Assembly (NCBI RefSeq): GCF_007197555.1
Contig: NZ_CP041614.1
Location: 4,766,001 to 4,830,000, forward strand
Source of the DNA: Shewanella psychropiezotolerans
GTDB lineage: Bacteria > Pseudomonadota > Gammaproteobacteria > Enterobacterales > Shewanellaceae
Length of the DNA: 64,000 nt
Direction of reading: 5' to 3'
Shown here: positions 1-10,233 of the stretch, one piece after another
Layout: the number at the start of each line of letters is the position of its first letter
How positions within the stretch are numbered: position 1 is the first letter of the stretch
Made by a program: the position numbers and the translations under genes
The notes under the pieces: generated by a model
The model's input: the letters and a program-made list of their open reading frames with translations, nothing else
Database searches by the model: none
Told to the model about the DNA's origin: nothing

Positions 1-3000
1 CTGACAAAGCGGGCGATAAAAATCTTGTTATCGAGCTCACCAACAGATTTGTCGAAAAAATCCTTGCTGGAGCCATAATTGTTAGCTGTTTTAAAGGTGA
101 AGGCCTGCTGCTTGGCTCCGTCACTGACATGGGCCTTACTTAGCCAATAGAAGAAACGTTTGCCGCCGTTGTACTTATCATATTCATCAGTCAGGGCCAG
201 ATGGTTGGGAAACACACTGGTGTCTATGGTTCTAGAATAACTGCTACCTGAAGTGGCTAAGGTTTCTGTCTGAGTCAGGCCTGGTACCTGCCAATCGCTA
301 TGCCCGCAGTAGTTGGCATCATTGCGCCGCTTCAATAAGCCGCTGGTGCCCATTACGTTCGACTCTGTATTAGTGCCATCATCGAATGGCAAGTTATCTG
401 AGCCCCCAGGCAAACCATCACCCAGCAAGGTCCAGATCCTCGAATAATTAGCAAATCTGCTGTCGAATACACAACGCCAGCCTTGGGCGAAGCTGGTATT
501 ACTCGGCAAATAGTCACCATTAATATCCAGCTTACTGAAATGGGTACCGATCACGGCATCGGCTGCGGGCACGGTATAGCCATCGCTCTTTGCCCGTGTT
601 AAAGCTTGCATCGCCGTCGTTTGCGCCGATGTCACATCTGCGCCCGACTCGAGTGCATTTAAGCGTGCAAGCAAAATATTGAGCTCAGTATTGATGGCAT
701 CACTGAGCCCTCCTGAGTCCAGCGCTTCGGTTAACTGGGTATAGATAGCATCGAAATCTTTTAGGGTCAGCTGCAACTGGTGAATCGCCTGATACAACTC
801 AAGCGCTGCGCCGTGTAGCACCTGACCATTGTCTCCGGCTATCGAGGTTATCTTATTGATCACATCGTCCAGATTTTTTCCCAGAATCAACAGATAATTA
901 AGGGCATGCAGCGCCTTTATCGAAGCCTGAGTTCGGGTCAATACTAAGTTAATGTCTGTCTTTTGCGCCTGCAGTTCGACCAAGCTAGATTGCAGCGAAG
1001 CCAAGTCTACACTCGTCGTAGTCGGGCGATTTTTTATGATCAGATCCACATAGAGTCGATATGCCACATAAGCTTCATCTAGCTCAGTTGCCAGTGCCCT
1101 CGCCTCACCGTTCAAAGCCTGCATATCCAGCTGAATCTTCTCGACATCATTAAGTACCGGGTCAGTTTTAACCATCTCGGCTAGCAGGCTGGTATTCAAG
1201 TCGATTTCCAAGATCTCTAAGGAGTTAACCCCAGTCACCGCATCGTTTTTAATGGCCAATAAACGCGCTACAAGCTCACTGGTCTCTCCCAGTATCCAGT
1301 AGGGATAATACGAATTGCTCCAACTCGGCTGTGCTATGGCACCATTGTTATATAGCACATAATCTGAACCAGACTTTGCCCAAAACGAGCCATAGCCTCG
1401 ACTCATGTTCACAGGTTTATTATTCCCCGAACTGCTTATGGCCGTTGATGCCATCACCAGAGACTCAGGGGGAGCATCCCAGCCGATCAGACCGCAAACA
1501 GAATTTAGGTTCAAAGAAGCCAGCTCGTCGACAAGCTTTGTCTTATCGAAGTAACTGCTTTTTCCGCCCCAATACCTAGGCTCACCTTCTCCATTAGAGT
1601 CAAACTGTGCCCAGCACCCTTGATTGGTATCGAAACGATATTGATTACTGCCATTGGATGACTCGGAGATAGTCATTACCTGGCCCACAGATAACATAGG
1701 GACAAATTCCATAACAATAAATTGTCCACTGGCACCAGTGGCATCCATGATTTTCCCCGGCGCATTCACTTCTGTGGCCTTAGCATTACCACGCACACGG
1801 ATCTGCAGCTTATCTTTGCTATAAACCTGTGAGCCCATATGTTGCGGATTACTGCCTACTGCAGTCCAGCTCAGGCCTGCATCATTGCTATATTCATAAT
1901 GTGAAGCCTCAACAAAACCGGGAACCCAGCTCCACTTGAGGCCATTGGTTATACCGACACTGCTGGCATTGACGATTTCCGGATGAGTAGGGGCATCGGG
2001 TTGCATGCCGCCGATGAAATCAACGGTACTGACAAGGACCTTGCCTGCAGGCATGCCATTGGTCGCATTCGCCTTGACGCGTACCTGAACCATGCCGGCC
2101 GCAAGATTTATTTCACCCAGCTGCAAAGGTTTCTCACTGACTATCAGCCAAGTCGCGCCGCCATCGACAGAAAATTCATAATATCTTGGGTGAGAAAAGT
2201 CAGTGAGTAGATCCCAATCGAAACTGTTGAGATTGTCGTCCTGCTGTGGGTTTATCGGCGCATCAGGCTGAGATGGCTTGACCGTATAAACTTGAGTATT
2301 AACTAAAGGTAAGCTGGGTTCTTGGCCCGTTAAAGCATTTCCCTTCACCCGCACCCGAACTTCACCAGTCTTAAAAATATTATCGACTGGCAGTTGATAG
2401 GGATTGGCATTGACTATTCTCCAGTCCTGAGCCGGTGTCATGAGCTCATAATCTTCGGCCCGCTCAAATCCCGGTGTCCATTGCCAGCCAAAGGTATCGA
2501 GAGCATCATCGACAACTGCCGCGGTCGGAGCCTTAGTTCTGACGGGTTTGACCGTATAGGCCTGAATATTAGCTAAAGGTAAGCTGGGTTCTTGGCCCGT
2601 TATAGCATTTCCCCTGACTCGTACGCGGACTTCACCGACCTGATAAGTATTGTCAATCGGCAGTTGATAGGGGTTGGCGTTAACGGTTCTCCAATCCTGA
2701 TCCGGTGTTATAAGCTCATAATCTTCGGCTTGGCTGAATCCCGGTGTCCATTGCCAACCGAAGGTATCGAGTACATCATCGACAACTGGCACGGTCGGCG
2801 CTGCGGCTGTTAAGGGCTTGACCGTATAACTCTGAGTATTGGGCAAGGAGAAACCAGGCTCCCGGCCCTTTCCTGCATCGGCCTTCACCCGTACCCTGAC
2901 TTCACCGACTTGATAAATATTATCAACCGGCAGTTGATAAGGGTTAGCGTTAATTATTCTCCAGTCTTGATCCGGTGTCATGAGCTCATACTCTTCGACT

Positions 3001-6000
3001 CGCTCGAATCCCGGTGTCCACTGCCAACCGAAGGTATCGAGCACATCATCGACAACAGGCACGGTCGGCGCATCGGCTCTATAGGGCTTGACCGTATAAC
3101 TCTGGATATTAAGCAAGGATAAGCCGGGCTCCCGGCCTGTGACTGTATCCGCCTTCACCCGTACACGGACTTCACCGACTTGATAAATACTATCAATCGG
3201 CAGTTGATAAGGGTTGGCGTTGACTGTTTTCCAATCTTGAGCCGGTGTCATTAGCTCATAATCTTCGGCTCGCTCGAATCCTGGCGTCCACAGCCAACCA
3301 AAAGTATCGAGTACATCATCGACAACTGGCGCGGTCGGAGCCTCCGCTCTGACTGGTTTGACCGTATAGACCTGGATATTGAGCAAGGGTAAGCCAGGCT
3401 CCCGGCCAGTGACTGCATCGGCCTTCACCCGTACCCTGACTTCACCGACTTGATAAGTATTATCAATCGGCAGTTGATAGGGGTTGGCGTTGACTGTTTT
3501 CCAGTCTTGAACCGGTGTCATAAGTTCATAATCTTCGGCTCGCTCGAACCCAGGTGTCCATTGCCAGCCAAAGGTATCGAGAGCATCATCGACAGCAGAG
3601 GCTGTAGGCGCAACAGCTATTGCTGGCTTAACCGTATAGGCCAGGGGATTGAGCAAGGGTAAACTGGGCTCCCGGCCCGAAACTGTATCGGCCTTCACCC
3701 GTACACGGACTTCACCAACTTGATAAGTATTATCAATCGGCAGTTGATAAGGGTTGGCGTTGACTGTTTTCCAGTCTTGAGCCGGTGTCATGAGCTCATA
3801 ATCTTCGGCTCGCTCGAACCCAGGTGTCCATTGCCAGCCAAAAGTATCGAGAGCATCATCGACAGCCGAGGCTGTTGGCGCTGCGGCCGTTGACGGCTTG
3901 ACAGTATAGGCCTGAGTATTGAGCAAGGCTAAGCTAGGCTCCCGACCAGATAAGGCATCCCCCTTGACTCGCACCCTGACTTCACCGGCCTGATAAATAT
4001 TATCCATTGGCAGTTGATAGGGGTTGGCATTAACTGTTTTCCAGTCTTGATCCGGTGTCATGAGTTCGTAACCTGCGGCCCGCTCAAATCCCGGGGCCCA
4101 CTGCCAGCCGAAGGTATCGAGTACATCATCGGTGACCGGCACAGTGGGCGCATCGGGAGCCACAGACTTAAGGGTGAAAGCGGCCTCCGAGCAGAGTATT
4201 CCTCCCGCTACATGGCTTCCCATAGCGTTGGCGATAACACGTACGCACACCTGACCTATGCCAAACTGCCCATCGTCTATCACGGCCGGTTTAGTGTTGG
4301 CGCCGCCCCAGGTTTTCCCAGCATCGGTAGAGATCTCGTAATGTGCCGCAGTCTCAAACCCTGGCACATAGTCCCAATCGAAACTGTCATTGATATCATC
4401 CACGACACTATTGAGCGCCGCAACAGGCTTACCTAAGTCTCGGGTGAACACCTGAGCGATCACGGCAGAGAACCCGGCTGGCATGCCATTGTTAATGTTA
4501 GCTGGCACACGTATTTTTATGCTGTTAGCCGGATAATCCCTATTGCCGATATACTCTGGGTTGCCACTGGCCTGACGCCAAGAGCCGTCCAGATAAATTT
4601 CATAGTTAGCTACCCGAGGAAATGCCGCCAATAGCTCCCAGGTGAAACTGTCATGTTCATCATTGACCGCAAGGATTATCGGCGCCAAGGGACGAGCGGG
4701 TGTCACAGTGAAGGGAGTCGTTGAAGAGATGATGTGACCGGCCGGGATATTGATCTCGGACCGCTCGGTTAACCTGAGCTGCAGAGCACCTGCGGTAATA
4801 GCGAAATCTTCAACAGGCTGAGGCTTGGCCGTTATCGGCTGCCAATTGACTCCAGTATCCAGTGAATATTCATAGGAGGCATAATCAGTATGTTCAGGAA
4901 CAAACTGCCAGTCGAAAACATTGCTCGCATCATTGATTGTCAGGCTAGCAGGCGCCGAAGGCATAAGTACCCGAGTGAATACCTTGTCTGACAGCACAGG
5001 CTGACCCGCCTGACGGCCTCGATTTTTATCGGCTCTGATCCTAACTTGGATCGCGCCAACCCCGTAAGCATCCAGGCCCACATAGAGGGGCATGGCACTC
5101 ACCACCTGCCAGGTTTTACCGCCATCGCGTGAATATTCATAATCACTTATGTCGGTAAAATGACCGACCCAACTCCAGGAGAAAGTGTCAGATTCGTCAT
5201 TAACCAGGCCTGACTTAGGCGCCTTAGGTATGATGACCACCCGATTGTTCAAGATCTCAGCAGGCGACACCAGCACTTCCCCGACATGATCCCTGACAAT
5301 GTCATCCATGGCCTGGGGATTATTGGTCCCCACCAAGTTATCTGTCCGACTTTTCAGCACTGAGAGATCCAGCAAGCCCAACTTGGCTCTGGTGCCCTGA
5401 CGAGCAATGCTCCTGCCGATACCGCTCTCCACCGAGGCCTGCTCACCAGCCTGCATGATCTTGGTCAGGCCCTGAGCCAGCAAATGCAGCTCTTTATCTA
5501 TCCTGTCTTGACCGGCAACATAATCTGACATCAAGTTTTCGGCATCGATAGCCAGCAATTGAGCCAGAATGAGCTTCGCCGTATCGAAATGTGTGCCTCG
5601 CTGTGCGGCTATGGTGGTGATCAGACTAGTAAATGGCGTCACCAGTGCGGCTTGAGTCGCCGGAGCCGACAGCACGAATGCCTTATCGATTTTCTTATCT
5701 GGGTTATCCATGTCTACAGTTTGATTAGGGATAGCCTCGACGATGACAGAGTAACGACTCAGATTTTCACCCGTTACGGCCAAGGTAAATTCACCTGTCG
5801 CTCCGGTCAGTACGCTTTCACCATCATGGCTGTCACAATACAAGTTGTGGTTGAGATCGATACACACTCTGGCACCTTTCAAATAACCGTCCAGTGCCAC
5901 CCCAGTCAACGTATTTTTCGGGATCACTGGCTCGGTCGTTGATGTCAGTTTACTGTCCGGCTCAGCACCTCCGCAGGCGGCTAAGAAAGACGTTAAAACG

Positions 6001-6041
6001 AGTGTTATAACCAAAGATGATGGCTGACTTCTGAACACCAT
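1..6041 (-). CDS. Giant repeat-containing surface lipoprotein with DUF1566/Lcl_C-like C-terminus (3' end outside window)
   Basis: The frame is open from ATG 6041 to the window edge, giving at least 2013 codons. The N-terminus is a lipoprotein signal (SLVITLVLTSFLAACGG, lipobox LAAC), so the protein is probably membrane-anchored and exported. A carboxypeptidase-regulatory-like segment follows (TLTGVALDGYLKGARVCIDL). About 13 beta-sandwich-like repeats of about 90 residues come next, with a core like DTFGWQWTPGFERAEDYEL..W...NP..G.V.VRVKA; seven central copies are almost identical. A helical, coiled-coil-prone stretch lies at about 650-1300. The C-terminal region carries DUF1566/Lcl_C-like features, including CVFDSRFANYSRIWTLLGDG and HSDWQVPGLTQTETLA, and the last visible residues (DNKIFIARFV) suggest the stop lies just past base 1. 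Lcl_C proteins are known as adhesins; adhesion here is an inference. The gene is absent from simple ORF lists because its stop is outside the window. Confidence 0.85.
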   Translation of the reverse strand, partial: MVFRSQPSSLVITLVLTSFLAACGGAEPDSKLTSTTEPVIPKNTLTGVALDGYLKGARVCIDLNHNLYCDSHDGESVLTGATGEFTLAVTGENLSRYSVIVEAIPNQTVDMDNPDKKIDKAFVLSAPATQAALVTPFTSLITTIAAQRGTHFDTAKLILAQLLAIDAENLMSDYVAGQDRIDKELHLLAQGLTKIMQAGEQASVESGIGRSIARQGTRAKLGLLDLSVLKSRTDNLVGTNNPQAMDDIVRDHVGEVLVSPAEILNNRVVIIPKAPKSGLVNDESDTFSWSWVGHFTDISDYEYSRDGGKTWQVVSAMPLYVGLDAYGVGAIQVRIRADKNRGRQAGQPVLSDKVFTRVLMPSAPASLTINDASNVFDWQFVPEHTDYASYEYSLDTGVNWQPITAKPQPVEDFAITAGALQLRLTERSEINIPAGHIISSTTPFTVTPARPLAPIILAVNDEHDSFTWELLAAFPRVANYEIYLDGSWRQASGNPEYIGNRDYPANSIKIRVPANINNGMPAGFSAVIAQVFTRDLGKPVAALNSVVDDINDSFDWDYVPGFETAAHYEISTDAGKTWGGANTKPAVIDDGQFGIGQVCVRVIANAMGSHVAGGILCSEAAFTLKSVAPDAPTVPVTDDVLDTFGWQWAPGFERAAGYELMTPDQDWKTVNANPYQLPMDNIYQAGEVRVRVKGDALSGREPSLALLNTQAYTVKPSTAAAPTASAVDDALDTFGWQWTPGFERAEDYELMTPAQDWKTVNANPYQLPIDNTYQVGEVRVRVKADTVSGREPSLPLLNPLAYTVKPAIAVAPTASAVDDALDTFGWQWTPGFERAEDYELMTPVQDWKTVNANPYQLPIDNTYQVGEVRVRVKADAVTGREPGLPLLNIQVYTVKPVRAEAPTAPVVDDVLDTFGWLWTPGFERAEDYELMTPAQDWKTVNANPYQLPIDSIYQVGEVRVRVKADTVTGREPGLSLLNIQSYTVKPYRADAPTVPVVDDVLDTFGWQWTPGFERVEEYELMTPDQDWRIINANPYQLPVDNIYQVGEVRVRVKADAGKGREPGFSLPNTQSYTVKPLTAAAPTVPVVDDVLDTFGWQWTPGFSQAEDYELITPDQDWRTVNANPYQLPIDNTYQVGEVRVRVRGNAITGQEPSLPLANIQAYTVKPVRTKAPTAAVVDDALDTFGWQWTPGFERAEDYELMTPAQDWRIVNANPYQLPVDNIFKTGEVRVRVKGNALTGQEPSLPLVNTQVYTVKPSQPDAPINPQQDDNLNSFDWDLLTDFSHPRYYEFSVDGGATWLIVSEKPLQLGEINLAAGMVQVRVKANATNGMPAGKVLVSTVDFIGGMQPDAPTHPEIVNASSVGITNGLKWSWVPGFVEASHYEYSNDAGLSWTAVGSNPQHMGSQVYSKDKLQIRVRGNAKATEVNAPGKIMDATGASGQFIVMEFVPMLSVGQVMTISESSNGSNQYRFDTNQGCWAQFDSNGEGEPRYWGGKSSYFDKTKLVDELASLNLNSVCGLIGWDAPPESLVMASTAISSSGNNKPVNMSRGYGSFWAKSGSDYVLYNNGAIAQPSWSNSYYPYWILGETSELVARLLAIKNDAVTGVNSLEILEIDLNTSLLAEMVKTDPVLNDVEKIQLDMQALNGEARALATELDEAYVAYRLYVDLIIKNRPTTTSVDLASLQSSLVELQAQKTDINLVLTRTQASIKALHALNYLLILGKNLDDVINKITSIAGDNGQVLHGAALELYQAIHQLQLTLKDFDAIYTQLTEALDSGGLSDAINTELNILLARLNALESGADVTSAQTTAMQALTRAKSDGYTVPAADAVIGTHFSKLDINGDYLPSNTSFAQGWRCVFDSRFANYSRIWTLLGDGLPGGSDNLPFDDGTNTESNVMGTSGLLKRRNDANYCGHSDWQVPGLTQTETLATSGSSYSRTIDTSVFPNHLALTDEYDKYNGGKRFFYWLSKAHVSDGAKQQAFTFKTANNYGSSKDFFDKSVGELDNKIFIARFV
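2281..4170 (-). repeat. Seven tandem 270-bp (90-residue) repeats inside the giant lipoprotein
   Basis: Repeat boundaries fall exactly every 270 bases (2281, 2551, 2821, 3091, 3361, 3631, 3901, ending at 4170), marked by the recurring plus-strand phrase ACCGTATA. Neighbouring copies are nearly identical by eye over most of the unit and differ mainly in the linker. More diverged versions of the same module flank them (about 1960-2280 and 4171-5240). The exact multiple of three keeps the frame open whatever the copy number. Such identity implies recent duplication or gene conversion, and probable length variation between strains. Confidence 0.95.
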
Positions 6042-6239
6042 TGAAATAGATCCCTAGGAAGATTTTTTTATTAACCAAATAAACATCGGCTTTACATTTT
6101 GGCGGATGATAATGCGGATGAGATCCATTATCAATATCATTTGGTGTTTTATTCTGTTAATTTACGTAACAGCGATTACATCGACTGCCTTTGTGGCGGT
6201 TGGCGATCTTTTATTTCGATAGGTGACGATGTAAATATT

Positions 6240-8282
6240 ATGAGTGAATGTTTAAAAGTATCTAAAATTGCTTTATTGGTTGCCAGTTGTACCTTGATGA
6301 CGGCTTGTGGCGGTGGTGATGACAGCACAAATACCCAGAGTAAGAATCACTATGCCTATGGAGACTACCCTGTCTGTCAGGATATTGATCTTAACGGGGA
6401 ATGCGGTGTTCTTGAACAGAGCATAACCAATCTTGAGAGCCTGACAGCGAGCGCGTCAGGGCCATTTTTAATCGACTCGAATGGCTACTTCCTTACAGCC
6501 AATAGTGGGGCGAAACTCGTCAGCCCATTTACGACTCTGATCCAAAATGAAGTGTTATTTAACCCTATGGTTTCGGGCAACTCAGGTCAGGCAAAAGCCT
6601 ATTTACAGAAGATATTCGGGGACAAATATAATATTAATTTCACCGATCTCGATGTTATTCATGGACCCGAAAATGAAACTGCACAATTAATCGCCTCTTT
6701 CCATCATGCCATCTCGTTATCCGGTGATTCGGCCTATTTAAAAATAGCCGCGGCCGTCGATAAAATGGTGACAAACAGAACATTCGATATAAGGGAATCA
6801 CTCAGTCAGGCGGATCTCGATACCAGTTTCGTGAATTTAAACAATCGCTATCTCTTGTCCGGTTCATACCCACTCAGTCCACTGACATCGCCAAAATCGA
6901 TCACCATGAATGAGAACACAGGTCTCTTGTTGGCGCTAACCTCAGATGACAAACTGCTACAGATTAATACTGGCACAGGTACATATTCATCGTTTCCCGC
7001 CACCTCGGCACTAGCATCTCCCCAGAGATCCGCTCTGCTTAAGGACTCTGATCACGATGATGATGACGACGATGATGATGATGATGATCATTGTGAATAT
7101 GGTATCTGTACTGGCACAGGAGGAATCCAGGTCACCTCCAGCCTCACATTTGCCGCTCAGGGCCTGAGTAATCAGCAGGCCTATTTAATTTATCAGCCAA
7201 CCGCATACGGCGATAATTCAATCAGCAATACCTGTAACGCCTCCGGGGATAACGGCATCTATCTGTCAGAGATAGGCAAGAACGCTAAATCCCCCAGCCC
7301 CTCAGGCGTGAAGAAACAATTTATTATCGACAGCTACAGCGGCGCATCGGGAACCGATCCCATAGTGATAGAGAAACCCGAACTGCCGATGTCTGAAGCC
7401 GAATGCCTCAACAACCATATCAATTGGTTAACCCCTATCTACAGTAAGAAACGTGTGATGGCTGTGTTCACCAATGGTTCGGGACAAACTGCAGAGTTGA
7501 AGTTGTTAAACAGCGAAACCTTAGTGGCAAGCAATCAGGTCTATAATCTGAGCACCTCAGATCCTGGCCTGATACTTAGTAAACAGGGAGCTGAGCTGTT
7601 AGTCACTCAGGGGAGCTATGGTCAAACTATGATCTTGGATACCGAGACTCTGGCCCCCAAGAACCACATAGCTAAGGCGGATATTCTTGATGCCTGCTTC
7701 GTCAATGATGATCGCGAGCTCCTGATCAGCGATGGCACAAATACCGTATCCTGGCTCGATACACGCTCCTCATATCAGCCTATTGCCAGCTTAGAACTCG
7801 ATAGCCGAGTCAAGCGTGTGGTGTCTGATCCCGAAGGCAAATACAGCTCGGTGCTAACGGCTAACCGCGTCTATCTGCTCGATAATACGGCACGAAAAAT
7901 AATCAAATCGATGATCTATGATAAGGCCTATCCGTACGGCATGAGCATGCTCACAGATAAAATCATCATCTCTCGTTATGGGGCAATCGATTACATTCAA
8001 TTTTCAAATCTTGTTGGCTCATCGATAAAGGTCGGCTATCAGATGCTCTCACGGGATCTGGTTACTCTCTGGCTCAGCAGCTCCGAAAAAAGCCTGCACT
8101 CCACAACCTTAGCTCATGTATTAAGAACTAACGGGGAGAGCGAAGCCACTAGTCGTCAGTTCGGGGAGATCGATCTGCAATGGTTACCGACCAATGCCAC
8201 CACGGCTGCGCAGGTACAACAGGTCAAACTAACCGGTTACTATCGCGGCGAACGCATCAGCTTATACAAGGTATTGAAATAA
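6240..8282 (+). CDS. Large secreted lipoprotein, unknown function, with poly-aspartate run
   Basis: The start at 6240 is preferred over the upstream in-frame start at 6099 because it places a lipoprotein signal at the very N-terminus (MSECLKVSKIALLVASCTLMTACGGG, lipobox LMTAC). The product is 680 residues. After the lipid-attachment Cys the order is: an N-terminal module with VSPFTTLIQNEV, similar in kind to the VTPFTSL motif of the divergent giant lipoprotein; a run of eleven Asp residues (about 273-283) flanked by His; then a region with beta-propeller-like character (repeated short strands such as NTVSWLDTRS and GKYSSVLTANRVYLLDN). It is transcribed divergently from the giant lipoprotein with about 200 bases between starts. 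I do not recognise a catalytic domain. An outer-membrane or periplasmic location is inferred. Confidence 0.8.
   Translation: MSECLKVSKIALLVASCTLMTACGGGDDSTNTQSKNHYAYGDYPVCQDIDLNGECGVLEQSITNLESLTASASGPFLIDSNGYFLTANSGAKLVSPFTTLIQNEVLFNPMVSGNSGQAKAYLQKIFGDKYNINFTDLDVIHGPENETAQLIASFHHAISLSGDSAYLKIAAAVDKMVTNRTFDIRESLSQADLDTSFVNLNNRYLLSGSYPLSPLTSPKSITMNENTGLLLALTSDDKLLQINTGTGTYSSFPATSALASPQRSALLKDSDHDDDDDDDDDDDHCEYGICTGTGGIQVTSSLTFAAQGLSNQQAYLIYQPTAYGDNSISNTCNASGDNGIYLSEIGKNAKSPSPSGVKKQFIIDSYSGASGTDPIVIEKPELPMSEAECLNNHINWLTPIYSKKRVMAVFTNGSGQTAELKLLNSETLVASNQVYNLSTSDPGLILSKQGAELLVTQGSYGQTMILDTETLAPKNHIAKADILDACFVNDDRELLISDGTNTVSWLDTRSSYQPIASLELDSRVKRVVSDPEGKYSSVLTANRVYLLDNTARKIIKSMIYDKAYPYGMSMLTDKIIISRYGAIDYIQFSNLVGSSIKVGYQMLSRDLVTLWLSSSEKSLHSTTLAHVLRTNGESEATSRQFGEIDLQWLPTNATTAAQVQQVKLTGYYRGERISLYKVLK
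7056..7088 (+). repeat. GAT/GAC microsatellite encoding 11 Asp
   Basis: Eleven consecutive Asp codons (mostly GAT with two GAC), bracketed by CAC and CAT codons, form a metal-attractive acidic loop in the lipoprotein. Copy-number changes would alter loop length without changing frame. Confidence 0.9.
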
Positions 8283-8304
8283 AGGTCCGGTGTAAACCAT
8301 AAAA

Positions 8305-8346
8305 CCTCAGCCTGACCACGGCAAAAGTGCTGCGGTCAGGCTGAGG
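8305..8346. terminator. Bidirectional hairpin terminator between convergent genes
   Basis: A perfect 13-bp stem (CCTCAGCCTGACC / GGTCAGGCTGAGG) with a 16-base loop. On the minus strand it is followed by TTTTAT, so it terminates the protease gene best. It lies just 3' of the convergent lipoprotein gene too. Confidence 0.85.
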
Positions 8347-8409
8347 TTAAACCAGGGTTTTCAAGCGACTTAAGTTAAATCAATTAGCAAGTCACTTAAC
8401 AAGTAACAC

Positions 8410-10233
8410 CTAAAAAACAACCGTCTGCTCGGCAGTACAAGTAGATGTCCCCTCATCGCAGGCCTTATAACTATATGAACCACCACCTTTAGAACTAATG
8501 CTATCGGTATACGTCGAACTGGCAGATGTCGTGACAATCAAGCTGCCATCACGGTAAACATCTACATTCGTCCCCGCAGCACCATTAAAGGTTAAATCGA
8601 CCTTCTTCACGCCTTTACTCTTGTAGCCATTTGCGCTCAGAGTAAAGTCGCCACCGGGCTCTCCGCCGCCGTCACCGCCGCAGCCATTAGCAGTAAGGTA
8701 TGCATCTGCTGCTGCCGCTTTAACGATACCGTAGCCAAAATAAACATCATTACCAGCAGCGCCACTATCCATGGCCGTCGCCTTTAAGGCTTCACGGATT
8801 TCACTGCCAGTACATTGGTTATGGTTAGACCAAACCAGAGCAGCCAAGCCCGACACTGCTGGGGTTGCCATTGAGGTACCGCTCATAAAACCATAATCTG
8901 AAGTGCCGATGTCGATAGCAATATTCCCCGCCGCTAATAACGCACTGCGATCCTCAAATGCAGCCCCAACAGCCGGAATACTAGTGGCATTGGTATCACC
9001 TAGCGTGCCATATAACATGCCAGGTTCGTTGTTAATGATAACCGCGCCAACGCCACCTGAGTTTTCACAGTTTGCCACCTTATCGTGGAATGAGATATTA
9101 CCGCGATCGATCACACAGACATTACCATTAGCACCGCTATCGGTTGCCTCTGCCGTGCCCATATAGTAAGTGCTGCCAGTGACACTACCTGGATTTTCCA
9201 TGGCTGAACTCGCAAACGCTGCACCATCGGCAGTCATATTCGCTGCCGTAGCCATACTGGCAGGATAAGTCGAAAGTGTATCTACTCCACCAGCTGTGAC
9301 CTCGACACAGATAGTCTCATCTGTTTTCACCTGCTTGCCACGTCCGGTCGTACAACCAGGAAATTGTGAGAAATCGGCAATTTTATTGTCGGCATCATTA
9401 GCACCAATCATCATCACAGATGGGTAACCCGCAGGGTATGAGCGAACATTATTACCATCGTTACCCGCAGCAGCGACCACCAGGCCACCTGCATCGACGA
9501 ATGACTGGAAGGCATTAGACTCGGTAGAGTTAGAGCCTCCGCCACCTAGACTCATGCTAATAATGTTGGCACCTGCCGCGCTACAAAGATCTGCTGCATG
9601 GGCTAAGTCTGATGAGTAGCCCCAACCATCATCGTTAAACACCTTGATGATGTGCATCTCGACACCCGGTGCCATACCAATCACGCCGACATTATTGTCT
9701 GCCGCACCAATCGTGCCAGCTACATGCGTACCGTGTGGCCCGCCGTTCTCATTCCAGTTGCCTGTGCCTGAATCATTGTCGCCACTGATATTATTCCACT
9801 CAAAATCTGTGTTACTGGCATCGAGTCCAGAATCGATAATACACACCTTCATGCCCGCATTGGCATTGAATGCAACTTGATTAGCTTGAGATTGATACAC
9901 GGCATAAGGTGTGACTTGCTCGGTCATGGGATTACCGGCATCATCACTGTAGGCCGACATAAGTTGACGACGCTGATCCGCTTCAATCAACTTAATATGT
10001 GGGTTGTTAAGCAGCCCTTTCACTTGGGCAAGCTCTTTACCGCTAAAAGTGGCGGCGATAAAGCCATTGCCGTCCACATGGATTTGACCACCGAGTTGCT
10101 TAGTCAGTGCCTTAATGACACCTTTATTGCTGCTATCGACTTGAATAATATATCGATCATCATCTGCAATTACACTTGTAGACACACTCACGGTCAGGGC
10201 CATGATTGCGCCTGCAATTTTAGATAACTTCAT
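8410..10233 (-). CDS. Secreted S8 family subtilisin-like serine protease
   Basis: A 607-residue extracellular endopeptidase. In order: Sec signal peptide (MKLSKIAGAIMALTVSVSTSVIA); an inhibitor I9-like propeptide (YIIQVDSSN...KLIEADQRRQL, about 25-95); an S8 catalytic domain with Asp134 (VCIIDSGLD), His167 (HGTHVAGTIG) and Ser in GTSMATP (about residue 455). A PA-type insert lies between His and Ser (CVIDRGNISFHDKVANCENSGGVGAVIINNE). The C-terminal beta domain of about 80 residues (FTLSANGYKSKGVKKVDLTF) may bind substrate or be removed on maturation. All catalytic triad residues are present, so activity is expected. It stands alone with its own terminator and is presumably for scavenging protein. 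Confidence 0.93.
   Translation of the reverse strand: MKLSKIAGAIMALTVSVSTSVIADDDRYIIQVDSSNKGVIKALTKQLGGQIHVDGNGFIAATFSGKELAQVKGLLNNPHIKLIEADQRRQLMSAYSDDAGNPMTEQVTPYAVYQSQANQVAFNANAGMKVCIIDSGLDASNTDFEWNNISGDNDSGTGNWNENGGPHGTHVAGTIGAADNNVGVIGMAPGVEMHIIKVFNDDGWGYSSDLAHAADLCSAAGANIISMSLGGGGSNSTESNAFQSFVDAGGLVVAAAGNDGNNVRSYPAGYPSVMMIGANDADNKIADFSQFPGCTTGRGKQVKTDETICVEVTAGGVDTLSTYPASMATAANMTADGAAFASSAMENPGSVTGSTYYMGTAEATDSGANGNVCVIDRGNISFHDKVANCENSGGVGAVIINNEPGMLYGTLGDTNATSIPAVGAAFEDRSALLAAGNIAIDIGTSDYGFMSGTSMATPAVSGLAALVWSNHNQCTGSEIREALKATAMDSGAAGNDVYFGYGIVKAAAADAYLTANGCGGDGGGEPGGDFTLSANGYKSKGVKKVDLTFNGAAGTNVDVYRDGSLIVTTSASSTYTDSISSKGGGSYSYKACDEGTSTCTAEQTVVF

Noticed and set aside
2281..4170. CRISPR-like array
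   Set aside because: The 270-bp units are coding, in frame and without unique spacers.
8903..9880. Plus-strand ORFs opposite the subtilase gene
   Set aside because: Shadows of the minus-strand coding frame; no protein family resemblance or start signals.
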